From assembly GCA_016930515.1 (NCBI GenBank), contig JAFGGO010000087.1, forward strand, positions 1-45,569: a stretch of 45,569 bases of DNA, read 5' to 3'. Positions 8,932-18,012 of the stretch are shown in pieces. The stretch's first letter is position 1, and every line of letters starts with the position of its first letter. The translations under genes and the position numbers were made by a program. Below the pieces are notes generated by a model. It was not told the DNA's origin and did not search any database. It worked only from the letters and a program-made list of their open reading frames with translations. The DNA is from Promethearchaeota archaeon (GTDB taxonomy: Archaea > Asgardarchaeota > Lokiarchaeia > Sigyniarchaeales > SOKP01).

Positions 8932-9774
8932 ATGAACTTGCAAGAAGTCAAGCTAATTTTAGACCAGTTAAATGTGAAACCAAATAAACTGAAGGGCCAA
9001 AACTTTTTAATTGACGATAACATAGCTAATAAAATCATAGAATCATCAAAAGTAAAAAAAAACGATACTATTTTAGAAATAGGTCCTGGATTAGGTGCCT
9101 TAACAGAAAAACTCTTAGAAATTGCTAAAAATGTCATATGCGTTGAAATTGAATCCTCATTTTGCTCTTATTTATTGGAAAGATTCGTAAACTATGATAA
9201 CTTAAAAGTCATCAATGCTGATATTCTTAAACTCGATATTCCACAACACGACAAGGTTGTATCAAATATTCCTTATAAAATTACAGGACCTATACTTGAA
9301 AAACTCTTTTTTAAAGAAAAATCTACTCCTGGTATAATTACTATTGAGAAAAAACTTGCTAAGAGAATTACGAACTCTAATGATTATAAAAACACATCGA
9401 GAATTGGAATTAATGCCAATACTTTTACAAATCCCATGTATATATGCGACATTTCCCCTCGTAGCTTCTATCCCGCTCCATCTATCGATCTTTCCATGAT
9501 TGCTTTCCAACCAAAAAGGAATTTAGACTCCTTTTTAAAAGAAAAGTCTACAAGGCGCTTTTTTCTTGATTTTATCGCCGGAATCATGCCTTATAAAAAT
9601 AAAAATATCTTAAACGCAATAAATATTTTTTTAAAAAATAATACCCTGAATAAATTGAATAAATTAGATGTTCAAGATATTTTAACAACACAAAAATTCG
9701 ATAACAAGAAAACTTTTTGTTATTTACCTTTAGAATTGCTAAGCATATGTAAAGATATCTACAAGTATATTTAA
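8932..9774 (+). CDS. rsmA: rRNA adenine dimethyltransferase KsgA/Dim1
   Basis: This 280-residue protein matches the KsgA/Dim1 family, which dimethylates two adjacent adenines near the 3' end of 16S rRNA using S-adenosylmethionine. The expected motifs are present: KLKGQNFLIDDNI at the N-terminus, the SAM-binding motif LEIGPGLGALTEKL (Gly51-Gly55), the acidic motif II VEIES, and the catalytic SNIPYKI (Asn112-Tyr115). The C-terminal region contains the typical SFYPAPSIDLSMIAF. It starts 5 bases after DUF655, and the next gene begins right after its stop. Confidence 0.93.
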   Translation: MNLQEVKLILDQLNVKPNKLKGQNFLIDDNIANKIIESSKVKKNDTILEIGPGLGALTEKLLEIAKNVICVEIESSFCSYLLERFVNYDNLKVINADILKLDIPQHDKVVSNIPYKITGPILEKLFFKEKSTPGIITIEKKLAKRITNSNDYKNTSRIGINANTFTNPMYICDISPRSFYPAPSIDLSMIAFQPKRNLDSFLKEKSTRRFFLDFIAGIMPYKNKNILNAINIFLKNNTLNKLNKLDVQDILTTQKFDNKKTFCYLPLELLSICKDIYKYI

Positions 9775-10476
9775 TTGGTGGTAAAAATTCCTGAAATAAA
9801 GGATCCAATCATAAAAGCGTGCAACGAAGCCTTATATTACCCTTCAGATGATTCGTACCTTTTAATAGACTATTTTTACTCACATACAACACCAGAATCT
9901 TTTGATGGTATTAAATTAGAGTTCATTAACAATATTTTAGATATGGGGACTGGGACTGGAATTATTGCTCTTTCTTTTTTATATCTTAAGCAGGAATATC
10001 AAAACCTTAATCCCCATATTTATGCCTCAGATGTTCTCGAATCTGCCATAAAATGTGCTAGAATTAACGAAAAGGCTAACAATTTTCAAGAAGAAATAAC
10101 ATTTATTTTATCAGATCTCTTTTCAAATTTTCCCTCTTCATTGAAAAATAGTTTCGATGTAATTGTATTTAATCCTCCTTACCTGCCCTCTTCGGATTTA
10201 TTGAACGAAACGAAAAAAAACGATAAAGATCTATGTTGGGATGGTGGAAATACGGGTATAGAAATTCTAGGTGACTTTATCACACAATTAAAGGATTTTT
10301 TGCATCAGGAATCGTCCAAAAATGCAAGATCGTATTTTATTAGTTCAAGCAGGACTGATTCGAATAAAATTGACAAGATAGTTGAAAAAAACGAATTAAA
10401 ACGAGAAATACTCTGTAAAAAAAGATTTTTCTTCGAGGATTTATTTTTAAATCGGCTCGAAATGTTCTCAATTTAA
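9775..10476 (+). CDS. HemK2/Mtq2-type glutamine methyltransferase
   Basis: This 233-residue class I methyltransferase has motif I LDMGTGTGI (about 56-64) and the substrate-binding NPPY (133-136). NPPY marks N-methyltransferases that act on a planar amide or amine. The family in this archaeal position is the HemK2/Mtq2 type, thought to methylate the GGQ glutamine of release factor aRF1. The start is TTG at 9775 or GTG at 9778, directly after the rsmA stop, so translation is probably coupled. The end overlaps the convergent nurA gene by four bases. Confidence 0.85.
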   Translation: MVVKIPEIKDPIIKACNEALYYPSDDSYLLIDYFYSHTTPESFDGIKLEFINNILDMGTGTGIIALSFLYLKQEYQNLNPHIYASDVLESAIKCARINEKANNFQEEITFILSDLFSNFPSSLKNSFDVIVFNPPYLPSSDLLNETKKNDKDLCWDGGNTGIEILGDFITQLKDFLHQESSKNARSYFISSSRTDSNKIDKIVEKNELKREILCKKRFFFEDLFLNRLEMFSI

Positions 10477-11777
10477 AAAGGTCTTCGGTTTCTTCTCTTT
10501 TCTTTTAGCTCAAATCCATTCTTACCTAACTGACGCGAAAGATTATTCATTAATAAATTGATCTCGGAAGGCTTAAATACAGCCCTTCGATGGGCTTCGA
10601 TCTGAGGTATGGGGAGGCCATAATGATCGTTCAGACTCGCAATTGGAAGTAATATTGAGGAAATTAAATCTGCTTTTCTCGAAGCGTCTCCAAAATTTGT
10701 ATTTTCGTCAACAAAAAATTCAATTCTCGAAGGAGTATCGTTTTTTGCTGATTTTAAATAAAAAGCGTAAAAATCTAATGGAAAATAATAGGGAATTTCC
10801 TTTTTGATCCCTTCTTCGCGTATTTTATCCATTTCTCGCTTGCAATTGAATATGCAACTTCTTTCTGATTGATTAAGAATCCTATTAAACAAATCTATAT
10901 CTGAAAAGTAAGTCATTACTTGTCGATAATTCCCTCGAGTGAAATCTTCTAAGTTTGAATAGCTGGGTTTTAACAATTGGATTCCATCTCTCAAAAGGTT
11001 AGTTAAGGCAGAAGTTCTGGTATCCTTGATCGATCCTATTAAAAGAATTCCTTGATTTTGACAATTTGAATATAAACGAAGAAATTCTTTCAATAATGCA
11101 TCGTATTTCAGAGATATTTCGGGATCTTTTGAGAATATCAAATTAATTGGCATTACCAGTATCGTACCGTCGATGACTATTATATCTATTTCGTGGTCCT
11201 TTCTAATCATTTCGTTGAGCAAGTTAACTTCCATTCTCCTCATTTCCATCGATGTTTTTGCATCAATTGCTGTATCATCTTCGTGAAGGAAATTTCCTTG
11301 GACTCTATAGTTATTGTAACCGCTTAGATCGGGGTAATATTCGATGCTCGCTGTTGTGTTTTTATAAAAGTGGTATTTAACGGCAATTGTTTTTAAAAAA
11401 GAAAAATCCATGTTCATGTATTTTTTTACAACAGAACTTCCATCTACAGATACCAAATTTAGTCCGCTTATATTAGATGCATTCACTTTTTTTTTTAAGA
11501 AGTTTTCCTTGATATAGAAAGTTGGAAAACTCATAAAATCGCTAAAATCAAGATAATCTTCATTTTTAATCATTATCTTAGCGAATTCATCTTTAATTTT
11601 TTCAAGTTCTATTACTTCTTGAGCGATGAGTTTTAAATCCGTAAATAATACTTGTTCTTTAGTGTGTCCCTCTACTATAGTATCCGAGAGATCGTGAATA
11701 AGACTTGTATTATCTTGTGAATTATCTTTCAAGCTGTTTCCTTTTATCATTGAATTAGGATCGTTAGGCGTTGCCAA
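10473..11777 (-). CDS. nurA: NurA-domain 5'-3' nuclease
   Basis: This 434-residue protein reads as NurA, the nuclease that works with helicase HerA and Mre11-Rad50 in DNA end resection in archaea. The first acidic motif is VSVDGSSV (Asp112), and IIVIDGTILV in the middle supplies another Asp. A later segment with ILLIGSIKDTRTSAL fits the family core. The C-terminal region ending in ALNDHYGLPIP-like text and IEAHRRAVF is also typical. herA is not in the window. The first about 60 residues are polar and may be disordered. The ATG at 11777 is the first in frame. It converges on the HemK2 gene with overlapping stops. Confidence 0.85.
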   Translation of the reverse strand: MATPNDPNSMIKGNSLKDNSQDNTSLIHDLSDTIVEGHTKEQVLFTDLKLIAQEVIELEKIKDEFAKIMIKNEDYLDFSDFMSFPTFYIKENFLKKKVNASNISGLNLVSVDGSSVVKKYMNMDFSFLKTIAVKYHFYKNTTASIEYYPDLSGYNNYRVQGNFLHEDDTAIDAKTSMEMRRMEVNLLNEMIRKDHEIDIIVIDGTILVMPINLIFSKDPEISLKYDALLKEFLRLYSNCQNQGILLIGSIKDTRTSALTNLLRDGIQLLKPSYSNLEDFTRGNYRQVMTYFSDIDLFNRILNQSERSCIFNCKREMDKIREEGIKKEIPYYFPLDFYAFYLKSAKNDTPSRIEFFVDENTNFGDASRKADLISSILLPIASLNDHYGLPIPQIEAHRRAVFKPSEINLLMNNLSRQLGKNGFELKEKRRNRRPF

Positions 11778-12003
11778 ATAATAATTACGAGTGATAAAAT
11801 TTACTAATTTACTGAAAATATTATTTTCGTGAAATTAAATAACAAACCTTACAACAATCTCTTAATTAATAAAAATGCTTATTTTTGCATTTTTATCACT
11901 TAATAGTTAATATTTAAATCCTTGTAGCCTATATGATAGTTAAATTTGTTTTGTACTAGTTGAAGCAAAGTTAAAATTATTCTCCATACATTAAAAAACG
12001 GAA

Positions 12004-12016
12004 GTGGAGCACGATT
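12004..12016 (+). promoter_or_regulatory. Ribosome-binding-like site before an ATT codon, small GTPase gene
   Basis: The purine-rich gtggag (12004-12009) lies four bases before ATT 12014. The ATT is in frame with the GTPase and would restore its first beta strand. The annotated ATG 12041 has no comparable site in front of it. Confidence 0.35.
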
Positions 12017-12040
12017 AATTACGATTACACATTTAAAGTA

Positions 12041-12547
12041 ATGATGCTTGGAGATGCCTCTGTAGGGAAGACCTCCTTGACGGTTAGATATATTTCAGGT
12101 ACTTTCATGGAAGACCTAAAGCTAACTATAGGAGTTGATTTTTATTCAAAAGTTTTCCAATATATGGGAAAAAATGTAAAGTTTCAAGTATGGGATTTCG
12201 GGGGAGAAAAGCGGTTTCGGTTTTTATTATCCCAGTACTGCAAGGGTGCTAACGGTGCTTTCTTTCTCTACGATACGACCAATAAAACAACTCTAGAACA
12301 TTTATCTGAATGGACACAAATCGTAAGAGAACACGCTGGCAAAATTCCGATTGTTTTAATCGGATCGAAATGCGACCTTGAGGCATATAAAGTAGTTCAA
12401 GAAGAAGAGGGAAGAACCAACGCACAAAAATATAACTTATCTGGTTTTATCGAACTCTCTTCAAAAACGGGAAAAAATGTAACCGAGGCGTTTGACCAAA
12501 TGACGGTTTTACTCTTTAAAACTTACGCTCCAGAAGTTTTTAAGTAA
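12041..12547 (+). CDS. Ras/Rab-like small GTPase
   Basis: This protein is a small GTPase with all five G motifs: GDASVGKT (G1), the TIGVDF switch I segment with the G2 Thr, WDFGGE (G3), GSKCD in place of the usual NKxD (G4) and SSKTG (G5). The first canonical start, ATG 12041, gives 168 residues and begins inside strand beta-1. The frame upstream, from ATT 12014, reads INYDYTFKV, the natural Rab-like N-terminus, and is preceded by gtggag four bases earlier. The true start may therefore be the ATT. No C-terminal cysteine is present, so prenylation is not indicated. Many such GTPases are encoded in Asgard genomes. The partner may be a Roadblock or longin protein. Confidence 0.92.
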   Translation: MMLGDASVGKTSLTVRYISGTFMEDLKLTIGVDFYSKVFQYMGKNVKFQVWDFGGEKRFRFLLSQYCKGANGAFFLYDTTNKTTLEHLSEWTQIVREHAGKIPIVLIGSKCDLEAYKVVQEEEGRTNAQKYNLSGFIELSSKTGKNVTEAFDQMTVLLFKTYAPEVFK

Positions 12548-12593
12548 TCTTTAATTATAATATGTAGTTTAATACACGGTTTTATGCACTCAA

Positions 12594-14006
12594 ATGTCAG
12601 ATTTAGAGAAATTATTCAATCCAAGAGCAATTGGTATCGTTGGAGTTAATGACAAGCAATACGGGGGCGGTTATTTTTTAGATACATTGCAAAAAGGAGG
12701 ATATAAACGCCCTATCTATATATTCAACCCTCGCTTAAAGGGATCGATGCTCCTTGGTGTTGAAGTTTTAGGATCAATCATAGAAGTACCTGATACCGAA
12801 CCAATTGATTATGTTATATTAGCAGTTCCTGCTGAGCAATGCCCTACACTCTTAGAAGAGATTGGACAAAAAAAAGTACCATTTGTTACTGTTTTTACAT
12901 CGGGTTTTTCTGAAATTGGGAATGTTGATTTAGAAGTACAATTACTCGATATCGCAAGAAAATATAACATCAGATTAATTGGTCCAAATTGCATGGGTAT
13001 ATTCGTGCTCAAGAGTAAGGTTTCCATTTCGCCGTTCAATTTTCCTGGATGCGGAGATATCGGGATGATATTTCAATCGGGAGGACAATCTGTTTTTTCC
13101 GCTTTGCGTGCTCAATCAATATTCGGCGCACCCTTTAGCAAGGTAATCTCTATTGGAAACCAAATTGACCTTAACTTTGTCGATTTTCTCAAATATTTTT
13201 TAAAAGACGACGAAACAAACATCATTGGCTTATATGTTGAAAATTTAAAAAGTAAGGAAATTGGGCGAGAATTTTTTCAAATCGTGAAAAAATTATCACT
13301 TTCTAACAAACCAGTCATCATATGGAAAGTTGGTTATGGTGGGTCAGCTCAAGAAGCCATACTGTCCCACACGGGGGGTCTTGCGGGATCCATGAAGATA
13401 TGGAAAGCAATTGCGAAACAAACCGGAGCATTTCTTGTGAAAAGTTCTAGCGAATTGGTTAATCTTGCGATGAGCTTTAGCCATCTTAAAAATTTTTCGA
13501 TTAATAGAAATATGGGCGTAACTGGGATGGGTGGTGGTGTCTCAATCGAGGTTACTGACCTATTTGAACGTTACGGCTTGAAAATACCAAAAATAGAACC
13601 CAAGACGGTTGAAAAATTTAAAACATTTCTTCCTGAGGTAAACACTATCTTTAGAAATCCTCTAGATTTAGGCGGAGCGGGAGCCATTCCATCTGTGTTC
13701 TACAAAACGCTTATTACCTTAGATTCCGATCCAAATGTTTCGGCAGTAGTATTCATAAAAACATACGATTTTAACGAGGAATTTCTTCAAGCTGTTATAA
13801 GGGCGCGAGAAGAAATGAAGAAACCTTTAATCTGCGTATCCGAAAAAATTTACGATGATATGGAAGATCATGTTAATAAATTAAAATTCAAGCAGGAAAT
13901 GTTCAAAAGACAGGTTCCGATTTTCGAATCAGCTGAAGAGGCTGCAAGATCACTTCGTGCAATATGTGAATATAATGAATTCTTGATAAAGACAAGTTCT
14001 TTATAA
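12594..14006 (+). CDS. ADP-forming acyl-CoA synthetase alpha subunit homologue (CoA-binding + ligase domains)
   Basis: This 470-residue protein has an N-terminal CoA-binding Rossmann domain (LEKLFNPRAIGIVGVN at the start, about 1-130). A succinyl-CoA-synthetase-like ligase-CoA domain follows. The phospho-acceptor His259 sits in AILSHTGGLAGS, and a further segment reads GGAGAIPSVF. The family couples acyl-CoA hydrolysis to ATP synthesis: acyl-CoA + ADP + Pi gives acid + ATP + CoA. That reaction needs an ATP-grasp beta subunit, which is not encoded here. It follows the small GTPase by 46 bases. A homologue on the opposite strand lies 1.3 kb away across the histone gene. The substrate is unknown; acetate or an aryl or branched acid is possible. 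Confidence 0.85.
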   Translation: MSDLEKLFNPRAIGIVGVNDKQYGGGYFLDTLQKGGYKRPIYIFNPRLKGSMLLGVEVLGSIIEVPDTEPIDYVILAVPAEQCPTLLEEIGQKKVPFVTVFTSGFSEIGNVDLEVQLLDIARKYNIRLIGPNCMGIFVLKSKVSISPFNFPGCGDIGMIFQSGGQSVFSALRAQSIFGAPFSKVISIGNQIDLNFVDFLKYFLKDDETNIIGLYVENLKSKEIGREFFQIVKKLSLSNKPVIIWKVGYGGSAQEAILSHTGGLAGSMKIWKAIAKQTGAFLVKSSSELVNLAMSFSHLKNFSINRNMGVTGMGGGVSIEVTDLFERYGLKIPKIEPKTVEKFKTFLPEVNTIFRNPLDLGGAGAIPSVFYKTLITLDSDPNVSAVVFIKTYDFNEEFLQAVIRAREEMKKPLICVSEKIYDDMEDHVNKLKFKQEMFKRQVPIFESAEEAARSLRAICEYNEFLIKTSSL

Positions 14007-14216
14007 TTAGGACGATCATTTATTTTAAATTTCATTCCTAAGTTCTTAGAAAATAAGTGTATGGACATTCCTAAGATGACACACTATTTCTCTTTAAAAA
14101 TATTTATTTACAAAAGGCATTTGATTTCAAATTTATTCAAATATGCATGTGTGATTTAAGAGATAATAAAAAAAAAGTAAAATAAGGAAATTAATAATAA
14201 TGCAATTTAGACTGGT

Positions 14217-14423
14217 TTAAATCATTCCAATTGCGATTTTCATGTCGCCTTGAGTGACTTTCTTTCTACCAGCGTGTTTCGCAATGTCAAGAGCGCATGC
14301 AGTTAGACTTTTGGCATATTCCTCCAAATAGTCCATTAACTTGTCAACTGCGGCTCGACTTACGATCTCAGCGCCAGATTTCTTCATTAAAGCTCTCAAG
14401 GGACTCCAAGCAAAAGCTGCCAT
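14217..14423 (-). CDS. Archaeal histone
   Basis: This 68-residue histone-fold protein begins FAWSPLRALMKKSGA, carries VSRAAVDKLMDYLEEYAKSL in the long helix, and ends with the signature AKHAGRKKVTQGDMKIAI. It dimerises and wraps DNA in the chromosome. The start is decided by the strong ribosome-binding site ggagg. Its distance to ATG 14423 is 10 bases, whereas the ATG three codons upstream (14432) directly abuts it. The resulting length equals HMf-type histones. No N-terminal tail is present. The gene stands alone, with about 210 bases on its downstream side and a long empty stretch upstream. Confidence 0.93.
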   Translation of the reverse strand: MAAFAWSPLRALMKKSGAEIVSRAAVDKLMDYLEEYAKSLTACALDIAKHAGRKKVTQGDMKIAIGMI

Positions 14424-14432
14424 ATTTTTCAT

Positions 14433-14438
14433 TCCTCC
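14433..14438 (-). promoter_or_regulatory. Strong Shine-Dalgarno site of the histone gene
   Basis: On the minus strand ggagga lies immediately before the first in-frame ATG and 9-10 bases before the second. This spacing picks the second ATG (14423) as the start. Confidence 0.6.
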
Positions 14439-14932
14439 ACATGTTTGTTAATAATACTTTTAGTATCGTTCTTAGCATAAACCTTTGATAATAAAAGTAT
14501 TTATTAAGATTAAATTAGTTTTACTTGTATTTAAATGTACTGTTTGAAGTGGGGTGATCGACCCATATTGGATTGAGATAATGCGCGAGTTTCGACCGAC
14601 AAAAAAAATCATCAAAAAAAAGTTAAAAATTTTTTACTACCCATATCGGATCGATATAACTAGTGAAATATATTATTAGAATTAAGCGATAATGATCTCA
14701 TTTAATATTAATGTCTAGTTAAAGCATAAAGAAACAGAACAATAATCCAATATATCTCTTTTGAAATAAAAGGTTTAGGAATTTGAGTAATATTCCTCGT
14801 GTCTAAAAGCTATGAATAATTGCAATTTATTAAATTGATTACTATTGAAAATTATGACTTAGAATATCAAAAAATAAGATGAACTTCTCCTCCAAAGAAA
14901 TGGCGAAAAGACTGTTAAAGAATTCTGCTCCT

Positions 14933-15067
14933 TTATAAAGATCTTTTACACGATTTTGTGGGTATTTTAAAAAGAATGTCGTCGACCTTAATTTTTTCGC
15001 ACGGTTCCAATTTGTCGAATATTATATCCTCGAAAGTCTCCAATTTTTTAAGTTGAGTCTTTTGCAT
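14933..15067 (-). CDS. Possible 44-residue protein, perhaps frameshifted
   Basis: An ATG at 15067 opens a 44-codon frame (MQKTQLKKLETFEDIIFDKL at its start) that stops at TAA 14933. About 50 bases upstream on the minus strand is a good TATA-like sequence, ctttatatag. If one base is skipped near the end (within about 14945-14955), the text continues in another frame as VKDLYKGAEFFNSLF and ISLEEKFILFFDIL, and ends at 14842. The gene may therefore be a broken version of a roughly 75-residue protein. I do not recognise a family. It could also be chance. Confidence 0.3.
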   Translation of the reverse strand: MQKTQLKKLETFEDIIFDKLEPCEKIKVDDILFKIPTKSCKRSL

Positions 15068-15111
15068 GTTGAAGTGAGTATATATTATCTATTGATCTTT
15101 GATTTGTCTTC

Positions 15112-15125
15112 CAACTATATAAAGG
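15112..15125 (-). promoter_or_regulatory. TATA-box-like element of the 44-codon ORF
   Basis: On the minus strand this reads acctttatatagttgg, close to the archaeal BRE/TATA pattern, about 50 bases before the ATG at 15067. It is position-based evidence only. Confidence 0.35.
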
Positions 15126-15305
15126 TATGGGAATAAACGGAAACCTTAAATATCATGTTTAAGAACAGCTGATAGATTTTCGGATATTCTAATACCACCC
15201 ATTAAAAAAACCAACACATAAATATAGATAAAAAAATATGAATAATCGACTCTCTTACATGTCTTTATTGAACACAAAGATGTTCCAAAAAGAATAGCAA
15301 ATAGA

Positions 15306-16739
15306 TTATATATTTCGCTTTTTACCGTAGTTATATAGCGCTATAAATGCCTGTGCTGCTCTTTTCATGCTTGGAAACACAATAAAACCGTCATTTACTA
15401 AGTTCTGATAAAATCTTGTTCTATTTTCGCTAGGATATTCTGGTAAAGTTATAATGAGAATTTTACCTAACTTTTCGATGTGTTTTTTGATTTTTAAGAT
15501 GTTTTCGTAATACCATTGAAATTCAGGATCTTGAATGTTTCTCCACGAGTCGCTTTCAATGATCACGAGGTCGATTTCGTCCGTGATCGCCGCTTTTGCG
15601 ATGTTCCTATATGCATCCGTGTAAACCATCCAGGGAAGGTCCAAGGGATTATTGAGGCTTCCCACCTTAAGTTGATGTATGTCTTGTAGTTTTTTGAGGG
15701 TTTCGCCTTCGAAATATGGTAAATCCAGTCCAGATTGAGTAATGATATCTGCAGCCAATATTCCAAAACCTCCCGACCATACAATCACGAGCACGCTTTT
15801 CCCTCGAGGGTAAATCTTGTCATTCTCTCTATTTTTAATTAATTCGTGAAACAAGTAAGTATAATCAATCATATCATCAAGCGAGGGTGGAACATCAATG
15901 GTAGGTGTCTGTTTGAAGATTGCATCCCAAATCTTGTGATCCGATACAATAGCTCCAGTATGCGTGACCGCAGCAATCTGCGAACGTTTCGTTCGACCTC
16001 CTTTCATAAATAGAACGGGCTTTTTCATGGCTTTTAAAACATGATATAATCTACGCCCCTCACGAGGGTGTAATTTGGTAAATCCTTCCAAATATACACA
16101 TATAACTTTTGTTTGAGCGTCATCGTTTAAATATTTTAAAAAATCAGATATTTGAAGGTCAAGACAATTTCCCACGCTCGCCCCTTTTGAAAACTTAAGA
16201 TCGTGTCGAGCCTCCCCAAATACAATTGTTTTTGTGTGCAAATCTCCCGATTGATATATTAAACCAATGGGTCCCGATTTGTTAGGAAAGTTAGGATTGT
16301 ACGAAACGCCCCCAGAAGGGCAATACACGCCCATACAGTTTGGGCCGAGAACTCTCGCTCCATTGCCTTCTTTTTTTATCAGATTCTTTATTTCTCTTTC
16401 AAGGTTTTCTCCAGCTTCACCTGTTTCGCCCATTCCGGCAGTAAAAATGTGAAAAAACTTAACCTTTTTTTTTGATAATATGTATTTTAGCTTTTCCACG
16501 AGTTCTTCTGTTCTTATAGCAACTATCACCAAATCGAGCTCGTTTAATGGTATGTCGTCAATAGTTTTGTAGCATTTCTGACCAAACAGTTCATCCTTTT
16601 TAGAAGTAACTAAATAAAGGTTTTCGAGATTATAGTTTTGACTCACGAGACCCGTAATGAAAAACTTGAATCTGTTACTTGCGTAGACTATTGCAACACT
16701 TCTGGGATAAAATAGAGGATCTAAAGAGTTATCGGTCAT
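15306..16739 (-). CDS. ADP-forming acyl-CoA synthetase alpha subunit homologue, second copy
   Basis: This 477-residue protein has the same layout as the gene at 12594: a CoA-binding Rossmann domain (starts DPLFYPRSVAIVYASN), a segment ARVLGPNCMGVYCPSGG, and the ligase domain with phospho-acceptor His260 in AAVTHTGAIVSD. The usual glycine of the CoA-binding motif (VGASN-like in the family) is altered to VYASN, which may weaken nucleotide binding. The two copies are clearly diverged, so the duplication is old or they were acquired separately. No ATP-grasp beta subunit is adjacent. The last residues end at the minus-strand stop, 1.3 kb from its sister gene. Confidence 0.83.
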   Translation of the reverse strand: MTDNSLDPLFYPRSVAIVYASNRFKFFITGLVSQNYNLENLYLVTSKKDELFGQKCYKTIDDIPLNELDLVIVAIRTEELVEKLKYILSKKKVKFFHIFTAGMGETGEAGENLEREIKNLIKKEGNGARVLGPNCMGVYCPSGGVSYNPNFPNKSGPIGLIYQSGDLHTKTIVFGEARHDLKFSKGASVGNCLDLQISDFLKYLNDDAQTKVICVYLEGFTKLHPREGRRLYHVLKAMKKPVLFMKGGRTKRSQIAAVTHTGAIVSDHKIWDAIFKQTPTIDVPPSLDDMIDYTYLFHELIKNRENDKIYPRGKSVLVIVWSGGFGILAADIITQSGLDLPYFEGETLKKLQDIHQLKVGSLNNPLDLPWMVYTDAYRNIAKAAITDEIDLVIIESDSWRNIQDPEFQWYYENILKIKKHIEKLGKILIITLPEYPSENRTRFYQNLVNDGFIVFPSMKRAAQAFIALYNYGKKRNI

Positions 16740-17248
16740 GACACGTGAAAGGTTTATGTATAAAACTACTAAAGGAAATGTAACAAACCTTAAGTTATTA
16801 TCGATAATTCATAATTTTCCAGATTTGTCGTACTTTCTAATTACAAGCAAAACAAATTGAAGTAGAAAAGATGAGAAATAAGGTCATTTAACTTAAGGAT
16901 AATTTTCTACGCAAAATAGAAATTTTACGATATAGTTGAATTAAACGAAATCTCAATTGAAATGAGTTTTTAATTAATAACTAATTCAAAAAAAAGATTT
17001 AACAAAATGGTAAAAATCAATAGAAAAAAGACGCAAATAATTATTTTAGAGATCATTACGGCAGCTAAGAATTAAAAATAATAACATAAACCACGAAAAT
17101 AATTGATTTTATTGAGGTTATTACTCAATTTGAATTACTAAATCCACTTTCTTCTTCTGATTTAGATTTTTTTTATGTTTCAACTTCTAGTTATCGTAAT
17201 GTAATAATTTTTATATTCAATCCCGTTGTTAATAATAAAACTCACGAT
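16740..17248. other. Non-coding AT-rich stretch
   Basis: About 510 bases, strongly AT-rich, between divergent genes. The right end holds a TATA-like element for the gene at 17249. I found no tRNA, hairpin cluster or repeat in the rest. Confidence 0.5.
17208..17217 (+). promoter_or_regulatory. TATA-box-like element of the gene at 17249
   Basis: The sequence tttttatatt lies about 32 bases before the GTG at 17249. The transcript would start near 17240, almost leaderless. Confidence 0.4.
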
Positions 17249-17809
17249 GTGATGTTGATGGAAAAAAAAGTGAGAGGTGGCCTTCTCAAGGCAACCGTAA
17301 AGGCTATTAGGGCTAATAAGACGGGAGTTTACGACAGCTTGATAAATGATGACGACAAAAAAATAGTCCGCCAACAAATCCTCGAATCGGCTTGGTATCC
17401 ATTTGACACTTACAAGCGTTTACTTAACACCGTTGCAAAAATAATTGCGAACGATGATGTTAAAATAGTTGAAAAATGGGGCTATTCCGATGGAAGAAAA
17501 AATGTCACTAGAATACATAAAGGACGTTCCCAAAAAATTACTCAACGGCTCGCCATGAAGGCGTACAACTCGTTATTCAAATTATGGTTTAATTTTGGCG
17601 ATCAAAAAGCAGACCTTGTTTCCGAGAACGAGATGCATTTGGTATTAGATGGATTCGATCCCGATTTCAAGTTCTTTTATTACTTGGCAAAAGGTTGGAT
17701 GACTTCTTATTTTGAAAATTACTTCAATGCTAATATCTCTGCGACCTTTCTGAAGAAGTCTTGGGAAGGTGCTGATAAAACAGTGATCGGCTTGAAATGG
17801 AGCTCTTAA
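17249..17809 (+). CDS. Uncharacterised protein of 186 residues, heme-NO/DUF2378-like shape only
   Basis: Start options are GTG 17249, ATG 17252, TTG 17255 and ATG 17258. The last would give MEKKVRGGLLKATV as the N-terminus. The text (VRQQILESAWYPFDTYKRLL, then WGYSDGRKNVTRIHKGRSQK and later GFDPDFKFFYYLAKGWMTSY) looks like a compact helical sensor-type domain. It reminds me of the DUF2378 / heme-NO-binding-like families in the spacing of its aromatic residues. No cysteine pair, P-loop or membrane helix is present. The resemblance is weak and I do not assign a function. It is a single gene with its own promoter. Confidence 0.5.
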   Translation: MMLMEKKVRGGLLKATVKAIRANKTGVYDSLINDDDKKIVRQQILESAWYPFDTYKRLLNTVAKIIANDDVKIVEKWGYSDGRKNVTRIHKGRSQKITQRLAMKAYNSLFKLWFNFGDQKADLVSENEMHLVLDGFDPDFKFFYYLAKGWMTSYFENYFNANISATFLKKSWEGADKTVIGLKWSS

Positions 17810-18012
17810 ATTTTGTTTTTTTGGTAATTTTTTCTTCCTAGAGGAGAATTAATGAGCATTTCTTATTCTTTAAAAGTTATCTTCTATTAAACAAAAATTA
17901 TTCAAGAATTAAAGAATATAGAATTAACAAGAAAAAAACAATCTCAGATCGAAATTCATACCTATTTATTAGCTTATTTTTAGGCAGTGTCCAATTGTCA
18001 AATATATCGATA

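Larger units (their letters stand above)
14439..15305. other. Non-coding stretch between the histone and acyl-CoA synthetase-like genes
   Basis: About 870 AT-rich bases without a gene over 60 codons. It should hold the histone promoter: on the minus strand there are TATA-like tracts near 14485-14500 and 14528-14540. A degenerate 21-base repeat, acccatattggattgagata (14561) and acccatatcggatcgatata (14639), agrees at 18 of 21 positions. A 44-codon minus-strand ORF with its own TATA-like element lies at 14933-15067. I see nothing else recognisable. Confidence 0.5.

Noticed and set aside
16740..17248. CRISPR-like or repeat array in the AT-rich gap
   Set aside because: No regularly spaced repeat could be seen.
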